Shown: positions 55,242 through 64,000 of the stretch, piece by piece
How positions within the stretch are numbered: position 1 is the stretch's first letter
How the letters are laid out: each line of letters opens with the position of its first letter
Source of the DNA: Gastrolobium villosum
Lineage: Eukaryota; Streptophyta; Magnoliopsida; Fabales; Fabaceae
DNA length: 64,000 nucleotides
NCBI GenBank assembly: GCA_032173675.1
Contig: JAVKPL010005873.1
Span: 178,972 to 242,971 of the forward strand
Reading direction: 5' to 3'
Made by a program: the position numbers and the translations under genes
Notes under the pieces: model-generated
Databases searched by the model: none
Seen by the model: only the letters and a program-made list of their open reading frames with translations
Told to the model about the DNA's origin: nothing

Positions 55242-57849
55242 TGTAACACCCCGTATATATCCGGTAATGTTATCATACTATCGTATTAAGCTGCGCTTAA
55301 TTAAAAATGCGGACTATCTTTTTCTTTTCAATTATGATGCCATTATCATTACCAACTTGCTTATTAACAGTTTATAAAAACATTGCCTGTATGTAATTGC
55401 AATAAAACAGCTAACTAAAATACCTCATTAATTAAAAACATAAGCATAAGTCTCTAGTCACGGAACTACAACACGTAGACCGGACCAACTAATCAGTTTA
55501 TACAACTCAGCTCAAAGTACTAACATAAAGTGACATGGACAAACCCCATGCTCACGCAAATAAGGCAACAAAGCCCAACATCAGTCTCAACATTAACAAA
55601 ACAATAATAACGGTGCGGAAAACATAAACAGCATCCAGTCCAGTCATGCTATCAACAAAGCAGTCATAATAATAACCATCAATCATGCTCTGGCCTCTTG
55701 CCACCAGAGACATCAGCCCCCATACTACCTGAACCTGAAATAAGCATTCCCCAAACGTGGGGTGAGATCTCTAAACAAGAAATCTCAGTAAGACAAGGGG
55801 TCCTCAAGGATCTTCCACCCCAAGCTCACTTACATGTGCAATATAAGTTTAAAAGCAGTTCATCAACATCAGTTCTAAAATAATGCAATGCAGCAGATAA
55901 TCATGTCATGTGTGTCAATACTATTCTACTGGCCAGAGAAATGCAGGAATACGTCTATCTCCTACATATAGTGCAAGACGCCACTTGCATCCACCCCGGA
56001 TCACCGTATTGTATGACGCCACATACTCAGGCTTACCGTCCAGATGGAACAACACATGCATATTAAAAGCCATTACATGTAAAGTTCAATCAACATTTCA
56101 TATTTTCAAAAGCATGTAACACAGCATGCATATACCATATCCCCATGGAACATGGTGGAACCACAACATGGCTAAACAGAGGACACGAAAGCTTACCTTA
56201 CAAGCTAACACCCAAGCCAAGAGTCCATAAGCTCACAGCCCAAACACAGCAGAATCACAATCTGTTATGGACCAATATTATATCAATAATTATGCATCTC
56301 AAGCATACAACTAAAAGACAACGCCTTTCCTTTACGTTTTACGTCTTAAGGCTCCATACAAAGCCATAAGCCCTTAATCACTTGATTCTGACTTAGTTCA
56401 TTAATTACAGAAGCCTAACTTCCTTAATCTAGGGTCCACAAACCCCCCAATTGCTTACTGTATGCACAGTAAAGCTACTGCTCTTCGAAATCCCAGAATA
56501 TCCGGATATCTCATTGGAGATATCAGGATATCCCGTATCAGGATATCGTACTAGAAATATCAGGATATCCCATATCAGGATATCGCACTCGAAATATCAG
56601 GATATCCAATATCCGGATATCTCACTCAGAATATCAGGATATCCAATATCCGGATATCTCCCTCGAGATATCAGGATATCCAATATCCGGATATCTCACT
56701 CGAGATATCAGGATATCCAATATCCGGATATCTCACTCGAGATATCAGGATATCCAATATCCGGATATCTCACTCGAAATATCCGGATATTTCGCGACAG
56801 AATGCAGTTTCTGCATTTCGCGAAGATATCCTTCCAATGTTCCATTTTTAACACTTCAACACGTTAAAGCATGCATTTTTAGACCCACTTTGGTTAACAT
56901 TACAGTTGGTTACTTACATAACCCATTTACATGCAAAGATAACACCTTTAACCCATAAAACACATGATCAAGGTTGGTATAACTCACCAAAGGCTTGAAA
57001 CAGAAAATGGAGGTGCTCTTGGAGCTAACAACCAGCTCCCTAGGCTCTGACTTCACACCAAACGAAAATACCTTCACAAAGGTTGGTTCTTTCACCAAAA
57101 GATGACTCCTTGGCACCACAAATGCCAAGTCAAAGGTTCAAACTCCTTCCAAACTCAAGGTCAGAAACTCACTCCCTCACACACCCTTCACAACTCAGAA
57201 ATGCAACTCTCTAGTGTTTCCCAAAGCTTTAATGCACACACCCAAGGTGTTAATTGTGAAGAAAAGAGAAGAAAGGCTACAAGGGAAGCCACACAAGGGT
57301 GGAGAAGGCCAAAGGCAGCAGCCACCAGCTGCACTCACGTAAGAAAATTTGATGCCTAGGGTTTTGTGCCCATAATAGGCATATTTATAGCCAAAACATT
57401 AAAACACACAGTATTATCTTTAATTGCTACACTTAGCATTTTAATCCCAAACTTTGGAATCTTAACCTACTTGATTTTACAAGAATTATCATATTTTTAT
57501 ATTATTTTTCTGAGCACCTTTTCGGTACGCGCTTTTCCATAGCCAGTATCAGTTCTGGCATCAGATTTCATTATTTTGACTTGAAACTCGTTTTACAAGT
57601 CCTACATATTATTCTAGTAATTATCATGTACTTATAATAATTTTCCGGGATACTTTTTCGGTACGCATTTATACCGACTAGCAGAACCGGTATCTGCACT
57701 TTTCTTCCGAAAAGCGACTTTCAGCATTCTTACCCACTAATTATAATTATTAAAGCCTCATAATAATTATTAGGGTCAATTATGGAATTATTTCCTAATT
57801 ATCACAATTAATTCATTAATTATCTTAATTAGCGGTGCGGGTTCTTACA
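55242..57849 (-). mobile_element. 3' LTR of Del/Tekay-type element 1 (2608 bp)
   Basis: The minus strand starts TGTAAGAACCCGCACCGC at 57849 and ends CGGGGTGTTACA at 55242. It is preceded by the polypurine tract AAAAAGGTGGGGTGAA. The same family as the solo LTR at 17778-20309 (shared GCTGAAAGTCGCTTTTCGGA and GATACCGGTTCTGCTA). A TATA-like CTATAAATATG lies near 57385 on the minus strand. It inserted into the zinc knuckle of the chromovirus. The expected 5-bp duplication on the left is TATAA (55237-55241); its partner would lie beyond the window. Confidence 0.85.
56497..56790. repeat. Minisatellite of ATATCC(G/T)GATAT palindromes, ~36-37-bp unit
   Basis: A unit of about 36 bp (AATATCAGGATATCCAATAT, then CCGGATATCTCACTCG) is repeated about eight times with small changes. 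Every unit holds two or three GATATC/ATATCCGGATAT palindromes. Because the unit is mostly a multiple of 3, it stays open in several frames, but I do not call it coding. Confidence 0.85.
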
Positions 57850-60800
57850 TTCACCCCACCTTTTTAAGGATTTTGTCCTCAAAATCAGAATATACCTGTC
57901 TCGAAACTCTGGATACTGCCGGAGAAGCTCGTCCTCTCGCTCCCAGGTACACTCCTCAGGAGTTCTTCCTGACCATTGCACTTTGACCATCGGAATGATC
58001 TTGCACCTCAACTGCTTCTCGCCACGATCGAGAATCTTGAGTGGTCCGACAGGAGTCTTTAAGTTCTCCCGAACCTCCACATCATCCGGTTGCACCACGT
58101 GCGAAGGATCCGCCACGTACTTCCGAAGCTGAGACACGTGAAACACGTCGTGGATGTTGGCTAAGTTCGGAGGCAAGGCAAGTCGATAGGCAACAGGTCC
58201 TACTCTACCAAGGATCTGGTATGGCCCAATAAATCGCGGGCTCAACTTCCTCACTCCGAGTGCTCGTCCAACACCGGTGACAGGTGAAAGTCTCACAAAC
58301 ACGTGCTCACCCTCACTGAACTCCAGTGGACGATGCTTGACATCGTAGTAACTCTTCTGGCGATTCTGCGCCTGCTTCAGCTTCTCTCTGATCATCTGGA
58401 TCTGCTGGGTAGTATCTTGGACAAAGTCCAAGCCAAACAACTCTTTATCTCCAACCTCAGACCAGCAGGTAGGTGTACGACACCTCCTACCGTACAACGC
58501 CTCAAAGGGTGCCATGCCCAGGCTAGCATGGAAACTGTTGTTATACGAAAACTCCACCAAAGGAAGGTACCTATCCCATGCCGAGCCCTGCTCCAACGTG
58601 CAAGCCCGCAACATGTCCTCCAAGGTCTGGATAGTCCGCTCAGTCTGTCCATCAGTCTGAGGGTGATAGGCTGTACTCAGTCTCAACTGCGTACCAAAAG
58701 CTCCCTGCAGCGCCTCCCAGAACCGAGATGTGAACTTCGGGTCCCTATCACTGATGATACTCTCGGGCACCCCGTGAAGCCTCACGATCTCGCGAACATA
58801 CAGTCTGGCCAACTGCTCTGTAGTGAAGCTCACCTTCACTGGAAGAAAATGGGCAGACTTCGTCAGTCTGTCCACAATGACCCATATCGAGTCACAGCCA
58901 ACCTGAGTCTTCGGCAAACCCACAACGAAGTCCATGGAAATGCTCTCCCATTTCCACTCTGGAATCTCAAGAGGTTGAAGTTTACCAGACGGCTTCTGGT
59001 GTTCGATCTTCACTTTCTGACAAATCAAACACTTGGACACGAAAACAGCAACATCTTTCTTCATGCCCGGCCACCAGAAGTTCTTCTTCAGATCTTGATA
59101 CATCTTTGTAGCACCAGGATGGATAGAAAACTGGCCCTTATGGCCTTCTGCCATAACCTCATCAGTCAACGGACCTCGAGGAACCACAATCCTCTGCTGA
59201 AACATCAGAAGTCCATCCTCATTCCAAGACACACCGTCTTGGTTCTTCACATAATCCAGGCACTCTCTCTGAACTTGCGCCTCTTTGATCTTTTCCAACA
59301 GCTCGTTCACAACGTTTGCTGCCTCCAACTCGAAAAGTGCACTCTCGCACGGAGTGGTCACTGCCAACTTCCGAAACTTCGCAACCACATCAAAGTTACA
59401 AAGTAACGTACTAGGCAAACTCCCGGATTTCCGGCTCAAAGCGTCGGCTACCACATTGGCCTTACCAGGATGGTACTTCAGCTCAAAGTCGTAATCCTTC
59501 AGGAACTCCATCCATCTTCTCTGCCTCATGTTCAACTCCTTCTGGTCAAACAGATACTTCAAGCTCTTGTGGTCACTGAACACCACAAACTGCATACCGA
59601 ACAGATAATGCCTCCAAATCTTGAAAGCAAACACGATCGCAGCCAGCTCCAAATCATGAGTCGGGTAGTTCTCCTCATGAGGCTTCAACTGCCTCGAAGC
59701 AAAAGCAACTGCTCTACCAGACTGCATCAACACACAGCCCAGCCCCTTACCAGAAGCATCACAGTAAAGCTCAAACTGCTCCTCAGGATTATGAAGGACC
59801 AACACTGGAGAAGTAGTCAATCTCTCCTTCAACTCCTGAAAGCACTCCTCACACTCGTGAGTCCACACAAATGGAGTCTCCTTCCGAGTAAGACGAGTCA
59901 AAGGGAGAACCATCGTAGAGAAACCCTTGATGAACCTCCGGTAGTAACCTGCCAAACCCAGGAAACTCCTCACTTCCGTAACTGTCTTGGGCCTCTCCCA
60001 ATCCAGCACAGCCTCAATCTTGTTGGGATCCACTGCAACTCCATCTGCTGAAATCACATGCCCCAGAAACTTGACTGATTTGAGCCAAAACTCACACTTA
60101 GAAGGCTTAGCATAAAGCTTTTTCTCCTTCAAAACTTGCAGAACAATCCTCAGATGCTGCGCATGCTCCTCCTCAGTCTTGGAGTAAATCAGAATGTCGT
60201 CAATGAAGACAATCACAAACTGATCCAGAAACGGCTGGAAAATCCTGTTCATGTAATCCATGAACACTGCCGGCGCATTTGTGAGTCCAAAAGGAATCAC
60301 CAAATACTCAAAGTGACCGTATCTCGAACGAAACGCGGTCTTCGGGACATCCTCCGGCTTCACCCGAATCTGATGGTATCCGGACCGGAGATCAATCTTA
60401 GAATACACACAAGCGCCCCTGAGCTGATCCAACAGATCATCAATCCGAGGAAGGGGATACTTGTTCTTGATCGTCACCTTGTTCAACTGCCGGTAATCGG
60501 TGCACAATCGCATTGTCCCGTCCTTCTTCTTCACAAAGATGACCGGTGCTCCCCAAGGAGACACACTCGGCCGGATGAAATCTTTCGCTGAAAGATCCTC
60601 AATATGCTTCTTCAGCTCAGCCAACTCCGGTGGCGACATCCGATAAGGAGCTAAAGAAATCGGCCCCACACCAGGCAACAAGTCAATGGAGAACTCTATC
60701 TCCCGCTGTGGCGGAAACTCAGGAATCTCCTCAGGAAACACCTCAAGGAACTCCCCCACCACAGGAATGCTAGTGATATCCTTCTGTGTCTCACTCACCA

Positions 60801-61029
60801 AACCTCCCAACATGACATATCCGTATGCCCCTGCTCTCAAGGCCCTCCTAGCCTGCAGCACTGAAATAAATGGCGAGGAACTAGCTGTGAAATCACACGG
60901 AGACCACAATTTCTCCGGTGGCGGTAGACCAGAAACTGTGCAGCGGTGGAGAAAGCACAGACATGGGCAGCTCAAGCCCAAAGCAATCGGGGTTGCCACA
61001 AACAAATGCGTAGCCCCGGAATCAAACAA
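57829..61029 (-). CDS. pol: Del/Tekay-type Ty3/gypsy pol (element 1), 5' part eroded
   Basis: A 1066-codon open frame. Order: protease motif (MFDSGATHLFVATP) with much of the protease missing after it; RT from about residue 130 (RLCTDYRQLNKVTIKNKYPL, catalytic FIDD at 275-278); RNase H from about 420 (YCDASGKGLGCVLMQ); integrase with the HHCC finger (about 630-670, CLIC) and Asp700, Asp761, Glu797 (35 residues between the last two); C-terminal chromodomain-like region (KVQWSGRTPEECTWEREDEL). These enzymes copy and integrate the element's RNA. The frame passes through the polypurine tract and stops 21 bases inside the 3' LTR. No intact gag or 5' LTR is present, so it is not autonomous as seen. 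Confidence 0.9.
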   Translation of the reverse strand: MFDSGATHLFVATPIALGLSCPCLCFLHRCTVSGLPPPEKLWSPCDFTASSSPFISVLQARRALRAGAYGYVMLGGLVSETQKDITSIPVVGEFLEVFPEEIPEFPPQREIEFSIDLLPGVGPISLAPYRMSPPELAELKKHIEDLSAKDFIRPSVSPWGAPVIFVKKKDGTMRLCTDYRQLNKVTIKNKYPLPRIDDLLDQLRGACVYSKIDLRSGYHQIRVKPEDVPKTAFRSRYGHFEYLVIPFGLTNAPAVFMDYMNRIFQPFLDQFVIVFIDDILIYSKTEEEHAQHLRIVLQVLKEKKLYAKPSKCEFWLKSVKFLGHVISADGVAVDPNKIEAVLDWERPKTVTEVRSFLGLAGYYRRFIKGFSTMVLPLTRLTRKETPFVWTHECEECFQELKERLTTSPVLVLHNPEEQFELYCDASGKGLGCVLMQSGRAVAFASRQLKPHEENYPTHDLELAAIVFAFKIWRHYLFGMQFVVFSDHKSLKYLFDQKELNMRQRRWMEFLKDYDFELKYHPGKANVVADALSRKSGSLPSTLLCNFDVVAKFRKLAVTTPCESALFELEAANVVNELLEKIKEAQVQRECLDYVKNQDGVSWNEDGLLMFQQRIVVPRGPLTDEVMAEGHKGQFSIHPGATKMYQDLKKNFWWPGMKKDVAVFVSKCLICQKVKIEHQKPSGKLQPLEIPEWKWESISMDFVVGLPKTQVGCDSIWVIVDRLTKSAHFLPVKVSFTTEQLARLYVREIVRLHGVPESIISDRDPKFTSRFWEALQGAFGTQLRLSTAYHPQTDGQTERTIQTLEDMLRACTLEQGSAWDRYLPLVEFSYNNSFHASLGMAPFEALYGRRCRTPTCWSEVGDKELFGLDFVQDTTQQIQMIREKLKQAQNRQKSYYDVKHRPLEFSEGEHVFVRLSPVTGVGRALGVRKLSPRFIGPYQILGRVGPVAYRLALPPNLANIHDVFHVSQLRKYVADPSHVVQPDDVEVRENLKTPVGPLKILDRGEKQLRCKIIPMVKVQWSGRTPEECTWEREDELLRQYPEFRDRYILILRTKSLKRWGECKNPHR

Positions 61030-61199
61030 TCTTCAACAGAAGAATCACCAATAGACACAGTACCTCTAACAAGGATTCAGCGCGGCATTCCTGCCTATCC
61101 AAGGTGTACACTCGCCCCGAAGCAAGTGGCAGTGTAGGTGTTTAGCCATCGGCACCATCTGCAAAGGAACTGCCCGAACAGTGAGTTTTCGACATGAGA
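61030..61199. other. Centre of the head-to-head pol pair (gag/protease remnants)
   Basis: Minus-strand 61130-61030 resembles the end of a Tekay-type gag/protease linker (VYTLDRQECR in one frame, GTVSIGDSSV in another, frameshifted). The symmetry axis of the inverted pair lies in this interval. No LTR or primer site is present. Confidence 0.45.
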
Positions 61200-61787
61200 C
61201 TTGCCACACTGGTGTGGGGCCCTTCCAGAAACATACGACATGTCGCCATCAGAGTTGGCGGAGCTGAAGAAGCATATGAACTCCCCTGCTGTGAAGCGGT
61301 AGCAGATAAGTGTGGGGGGAAACCTGTCCTTCCAGGATGTGCCAGGAGAAACAACACTCCACTTGTCTCATCGACCTACCCTCAGTTGAACAAGGTGACG
61401 CTCCCTCTTCCACGCATTGATGATTTGCTGGTACCAAAATCAGCTCCAGGGGTGCTTGTGTGATCTGGGCTGTGGAGGATGTCCCAAGCAGATAGCACGA
61501 GGGAGTACGTAACACATGAGGATTTGGTGATTCCGTTTGACTCACAAGATTGTGGCATTTACTCCAAGTGCTAAAGGATGGCCATGTCATAACACGACCC
61601 TGCATCCTGAAAGCTCACTTGAGATTCCACCACTCATGTGTGCAAGTGCTATGAAGGAGAAAAAGAAATATCTTGTCCATGTTAAGCCGTCGAAGGTGCG
61701 AGTTTTGGCTCAAGGCAGGTGAAATTTCTCAGGGTCATGTGATTTCGTGCTAATGGAGTTGCAGTTGATCCTAACAAGATTGAGGCC
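61200..61787 (+). pseudogene. Shredded RT region of Del/Tekay-type element 2
   Basis: Short matches to the RT of element 1 follow one another in order on the plus strand but are broken by many small deletions and frame changes: MSPSELAELKKH (61240), QLNKVT and LPLPRIDDLL (61384-61430), DLVIPF (61530), KPSKV (61690), DPNKIEAVLDWE in changing frame (61760-61800). Catalytic RT residues are lost. Confidence 0.7.
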
Positions 61788-63956
61788 GTGCTGGATTGGG
61801 AGAGGCGGGAAGTGAGGAGTTTTCTGGGTTTGGCAGTTTACTACAGGAGGTTCATAGAAGGATTCTCCAAGATGGTTCTCCCGATGACTCGCCTTACTCG
61901 AAAGGATACTCCATTTGTGTGGACTCACGAGTGTGAGGATTGCTTTCACGAGTTGAAGGAGAGATTGACTACTTCTCCTGTGTTGGTCCTTCCTGATCCT
62001 AAGGAGCAGTTTAAGATTTACTGTGATGCGTCTGGTAAAGGGCTGGGCTGTGTGTTGATGCAGTCTGGTAGATCCGTTGCTTTTGCTTCGAGGCAGTTGA
62101 AGCCTCATGAGGAGAACTACCCGACTCATGATTTGGAATTAGCCGCGATCGTGTTTGCTTTCAAGATTTGGAGGCATTATCTGTTCGGTATGCAGTTTGT
62201 GGTGTTCAGTGACCACAAGAGCTTGAAGTATCTGTTTGACCAGAAGGAGTTGAACATGAGGCAGAGAAGATGGATGGAGTTCCTGAAGGATTACGACTTT
62301 GAGCTGAAGTACCATCCTGGTAAGGCCAATGTGGTAGCCGATGCTTTGAGCCGGAAATCTAGGAGCTTGCCTAGTTCGTTACTTTGTAACTTTGATGTGG
62401 TTGTGAAGTTTCGGAAGTTGGCAGTGACCACTCCGTGCGAGAGTGCACTTTTCGAGTTGGAGGCAGCAAACGTTGTGAACGAGCTGTTGGAAAAGATCAA
62501 AGAGGCGCAAGTTCAGAGAGAGTGCCTGGATTACGTGAAGAACCAAGACGGTGTGTCTTGGAATGAGGATGGACTTCTGATGTTTCAGCAGAGGATTGTG
62601 GCTCCTCGAGGTCCGTTGACTGATGAGGTTATGGCAGAAGGCCATAAGGGCCAGTTTTCTATCCATCCTGGTGCTACAAAGATGTATCAAGATCTGAAGA
62701 AGAGCTTCTGGTGGCCGGGCATGAAGAAAGATGTTGCTGTTTTCGTGTCCAAGTGTTTGATTTGTCAGAAAGTGAAGATAGAGCACCAGAAGCCGTCTGG
62801 TAAACTTCAACCTCTTGAGATTCCAGAGTGGAAATGGGAGAGCATTTCCATGGACTTCGTTGTGGGTTTGCCGAAGACTCAGGTTGGTTGTGACTCGATA
62901 TGGGTCATTGTGGACAGACTGACGAAGTCTGCCCATTTTCTTCCAGTGAAGGTGAGCTTCACTACAGAGCAGTTGGCCAGACTGTATGTTCGCGAGATTG
63001 TGAGGCTTCACGGGGTGCCCGAGAGTATCATCAGTGATAGGGACCCGAAATTCACATCTCGGTTCTGGGAGGCGCTGCAGGGAGCTTTTGGTACGCAGTT
63101 GAGACTGAGTACAGCCTATCACCCTCAGACTGATGGACAGACTGAGCGGACTATCCAGACCTTGGAGGACATGTTGCGGGCTTGCACGTTGGAGCAGGGC
63201 TCGGCATGGGATAGGTACCTTCCTTTGGTGGAGTTTTCGTATAACAACAGTTTTCATGCTAGCCTGGGCATGGCACCCTTTGAGGCGTTGTATGGTAGGA
63301 GGTGTCGTACACCTACCTGCTGGTCTGAGGTTGGAGATAAAGAGTTGTTTGGCTTGGACTTTGTCCAAGATACTACCCAGCAGATCCAGATGATCAGAGA
63401 GAAGCTGAAGCAGGCGCAGAATCGCCAGAAGAGTTACTACGATGTCAAGCATCGTCCACTGGAGTTCAGTGAGGGTGAGCACGTGTTTGTGAGACTTTCA
63501 CCTGTCACCGGTGTTGGACGAGCACTCGGAGTGAGGAAGTTGAGCCCGCGATTTATTGGGCCATACCAGATCCTTGGTAGAGTAGGACCTGTTGCCTATC
63601 GACTTGCCTTGCCTCCGAACTTAGCCAACATCCACGACGTGTTTCACGTGTCTCAGCTTCGCAAGTACGTGGCGGATCCTTCGCACGTGGTGCAACCGGA
63701 TGATGTGGAGGTTCGGGAGAACTTAAAGACTCCCGTCGGACCACTCAAGATTCTCGATCGTGGCGAGAAGCAGCTGAGGAGCAAGATCATTCCGATGGTC
63801 AAAGTGCAATGGTCAGGAAGAACTCCTGAGGAGTGTACCTGGGAGCGAGAGGACGAGCTTCTCCGGCAGTATCCCGAGTTTCGAGACAGGTATATTCTGA
63901 TTTTGAGGACAAAATCCTTAAAAAGGTGGGGTGAATGTAAGAACCCGCACCGCTAA
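61788..63956 (+). CDS. pol: Del/Tekay-type Ty3/gypsy pol (element 2), C-terminal two thirds
   Basis: A 722-codon open frame beginning MLDWERREVRSFLGLA, equivalent to residues from about 341 of element 1. It holds the end of RT, RNase H (YCDASGKGLGCVLMQ), a full integrase (CLIC finger, SMDFVVGLP, ISDRDPKF, GQTERTI) and the chromodomain-like C-terminus. It ends 21 bases inside the LTR beginning at 63936. About a dozen or more residues differ from element 1 in the first ~100, but only a handful in the remaining ~620. RT is destroyed upstream, so the polyprotein cannot be complete. Confidence 0.88.
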   Translation: MLDWERREVRSFLGLAVYYRRFIEGFSKMVLPMTRLTRKDTPFVWTHECEDCFHELKERLTTSPVLVLPDPKEQFKIYCDASGKGLGCVLMQSGRSVAFASRQLKPHEENYPTHDLELAAIVFAFKIWRHYLFGMQFVVFSDHKSLKYLFDQKELNMRQRRWMEFLKDYDFELKYHPGKANVVADALSRKSRSLPSSLLCNFDVVVKFRKLAVTTPCESALFELEAANVVNELLEKIKEAQVQRECLDYVKNQDGVSWNEDGLLMFQQRIVAPRGPLTDEVMAEGHKGQFSIHPGATKMYQDLKKSFWWPGMKKDVAVFVSKCLICQKVKIEHQKPSGKLQPLEIPEWKWESISMDFVVGLPKTQVGCDSIWVIVDRLTKSAHFLPVKVSFTTEQLARLYVREIVRLHGVPESIISDRDPKFTSRFWEALQGAFGTQLRLSTAYHPQTDGQTERTIQTLEDMLRACTLEQGSAWDRYLPLVEFSYNNSFHASLGMAPFEALYGRRCRTPTCWSEVGDKELFGLDFVQDTTQQIQMIREKLKQAQNRQKSYYDVKHRPLEFSEGEHVFVRLSPVTGVGRALGVRKLSPRFIGPYQILGRVGPVAYRLALPPNLANIHDVFHVSQLRKYVADPSHVVQPDDVEVRENLKTPVGPLKILDRGEKQLRSKIIPMVKVQWSGRTPEECTWEREDELLRQYPEFRDRYILILRTKSLKRWGECKNPHR

Positions 63957-64000
63957 TTAAGGTAATTAATGACTTAATTGTGATAATTAGGCTGCTAGTC
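63936..64000 (+). mobile_element. Start of the 3' LTR of element 2 (runs off the window)
   Basis: TGTAAGAACCCGCACCGC follows the polypurine tract AAAAAGGTGGGGTGAA. The first 55 bases match the LTR of element 1. Confidence 0.85.

Noticed and set aside
56451..56867. 138-codon plus-strand frame with repeated 'YPDISLEISGYPISGY'
   Set aside because: It is a by-product of a ~36-bp minisatellite in an LTR, open in several frames; no start context or homology supports a protein.
58303..59406. 367-codon plus-strand frame opposite pol (and its mirror at 62379-63482)
   Set aside because: It is the antisense shadow of a conserved pol gene; the same frame appears in both copies only because pol is duplicated.

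Overview
The window looks like nuclear DNA of a eudicot plant. It is AT-rich, carries spliced plant-type genes (an ELP6 first exon, a three-exon COX23-like gene, a plant UGT72-type glycosyltransferase) and is dominated by plant mobile elements: Del/Tekay-type and other Ty3/gypsy chromoviruses, a Ty1/copia remnant, a Cassandra-like LTR, a tRNA-derived SINE, MULEs, and hAT-like and CACTA-like elements. I cannot name the species. No rRNA operon, tRNA, CRISPR or bacterial signal was seen.

Layout. 1-1.3 kb: first exon of an Elongator subunit 6 gene (minus strand); a 3.2-kb non-autonomous MULE with a perfect 9-bp target duplication sits 164 bp upstream of its ATG. 4.7-15.3 kb: LTR-like sequence, a decayed gag-like transposon ORF, a foldback repeat and a decayed MULE transposase. 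15.6-23.5 kb: a complete COX23-like twin-CX9C gene (minus strand) whose 6.4-kb second intron holds a nest: a deleted gypsy element, hit in its 3' LTR by a Cassandra-like LTR, in its gag by a 2.5-kb solo LTR and in its 5' LTR by a copia element.

23.6-49.9 kb: a duplicated and partly inverted region around one intact glycosyltransferase gene (46356-47792, minus). Three copies of an LTR end plus a degenerate tandem-repeat segment (A 25.5-32.0, B 33.7-35.9, C 40.2-46.3 kb) lie 3' of the gene. Copy B carries an apparently identical 361-bp C-terminal fragment of the gene, fused to an inverted copy of the COX23 5' flank. Insertions unique to one or two copies (a 4.4-kb solo LTR in A, hAT-like elements, and a 4.2-kb CACTA-like element in C holding galactokinase and DnaJ-type zinc-finger exon fragments) give a relative history.

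49.9-64 kb: LTR-like sequence with a hairpin array, a chromovirus lacking its integrase, then two Del/Tekay-type pol genes arranged head to head (minus 57829-61029; plus 61788-63956), each running into its 3' LTR. The distal parts of the two arms are almost identical while the central part is shredded.

The host genes do not form a pathway: ELP6 acts in tRNA wobble-uridine modification, COX23 in cytochrome oxidase assembly, the UGT in small-molecule glucosylation. What links the window is repeated transposition and segmental duplication around them.
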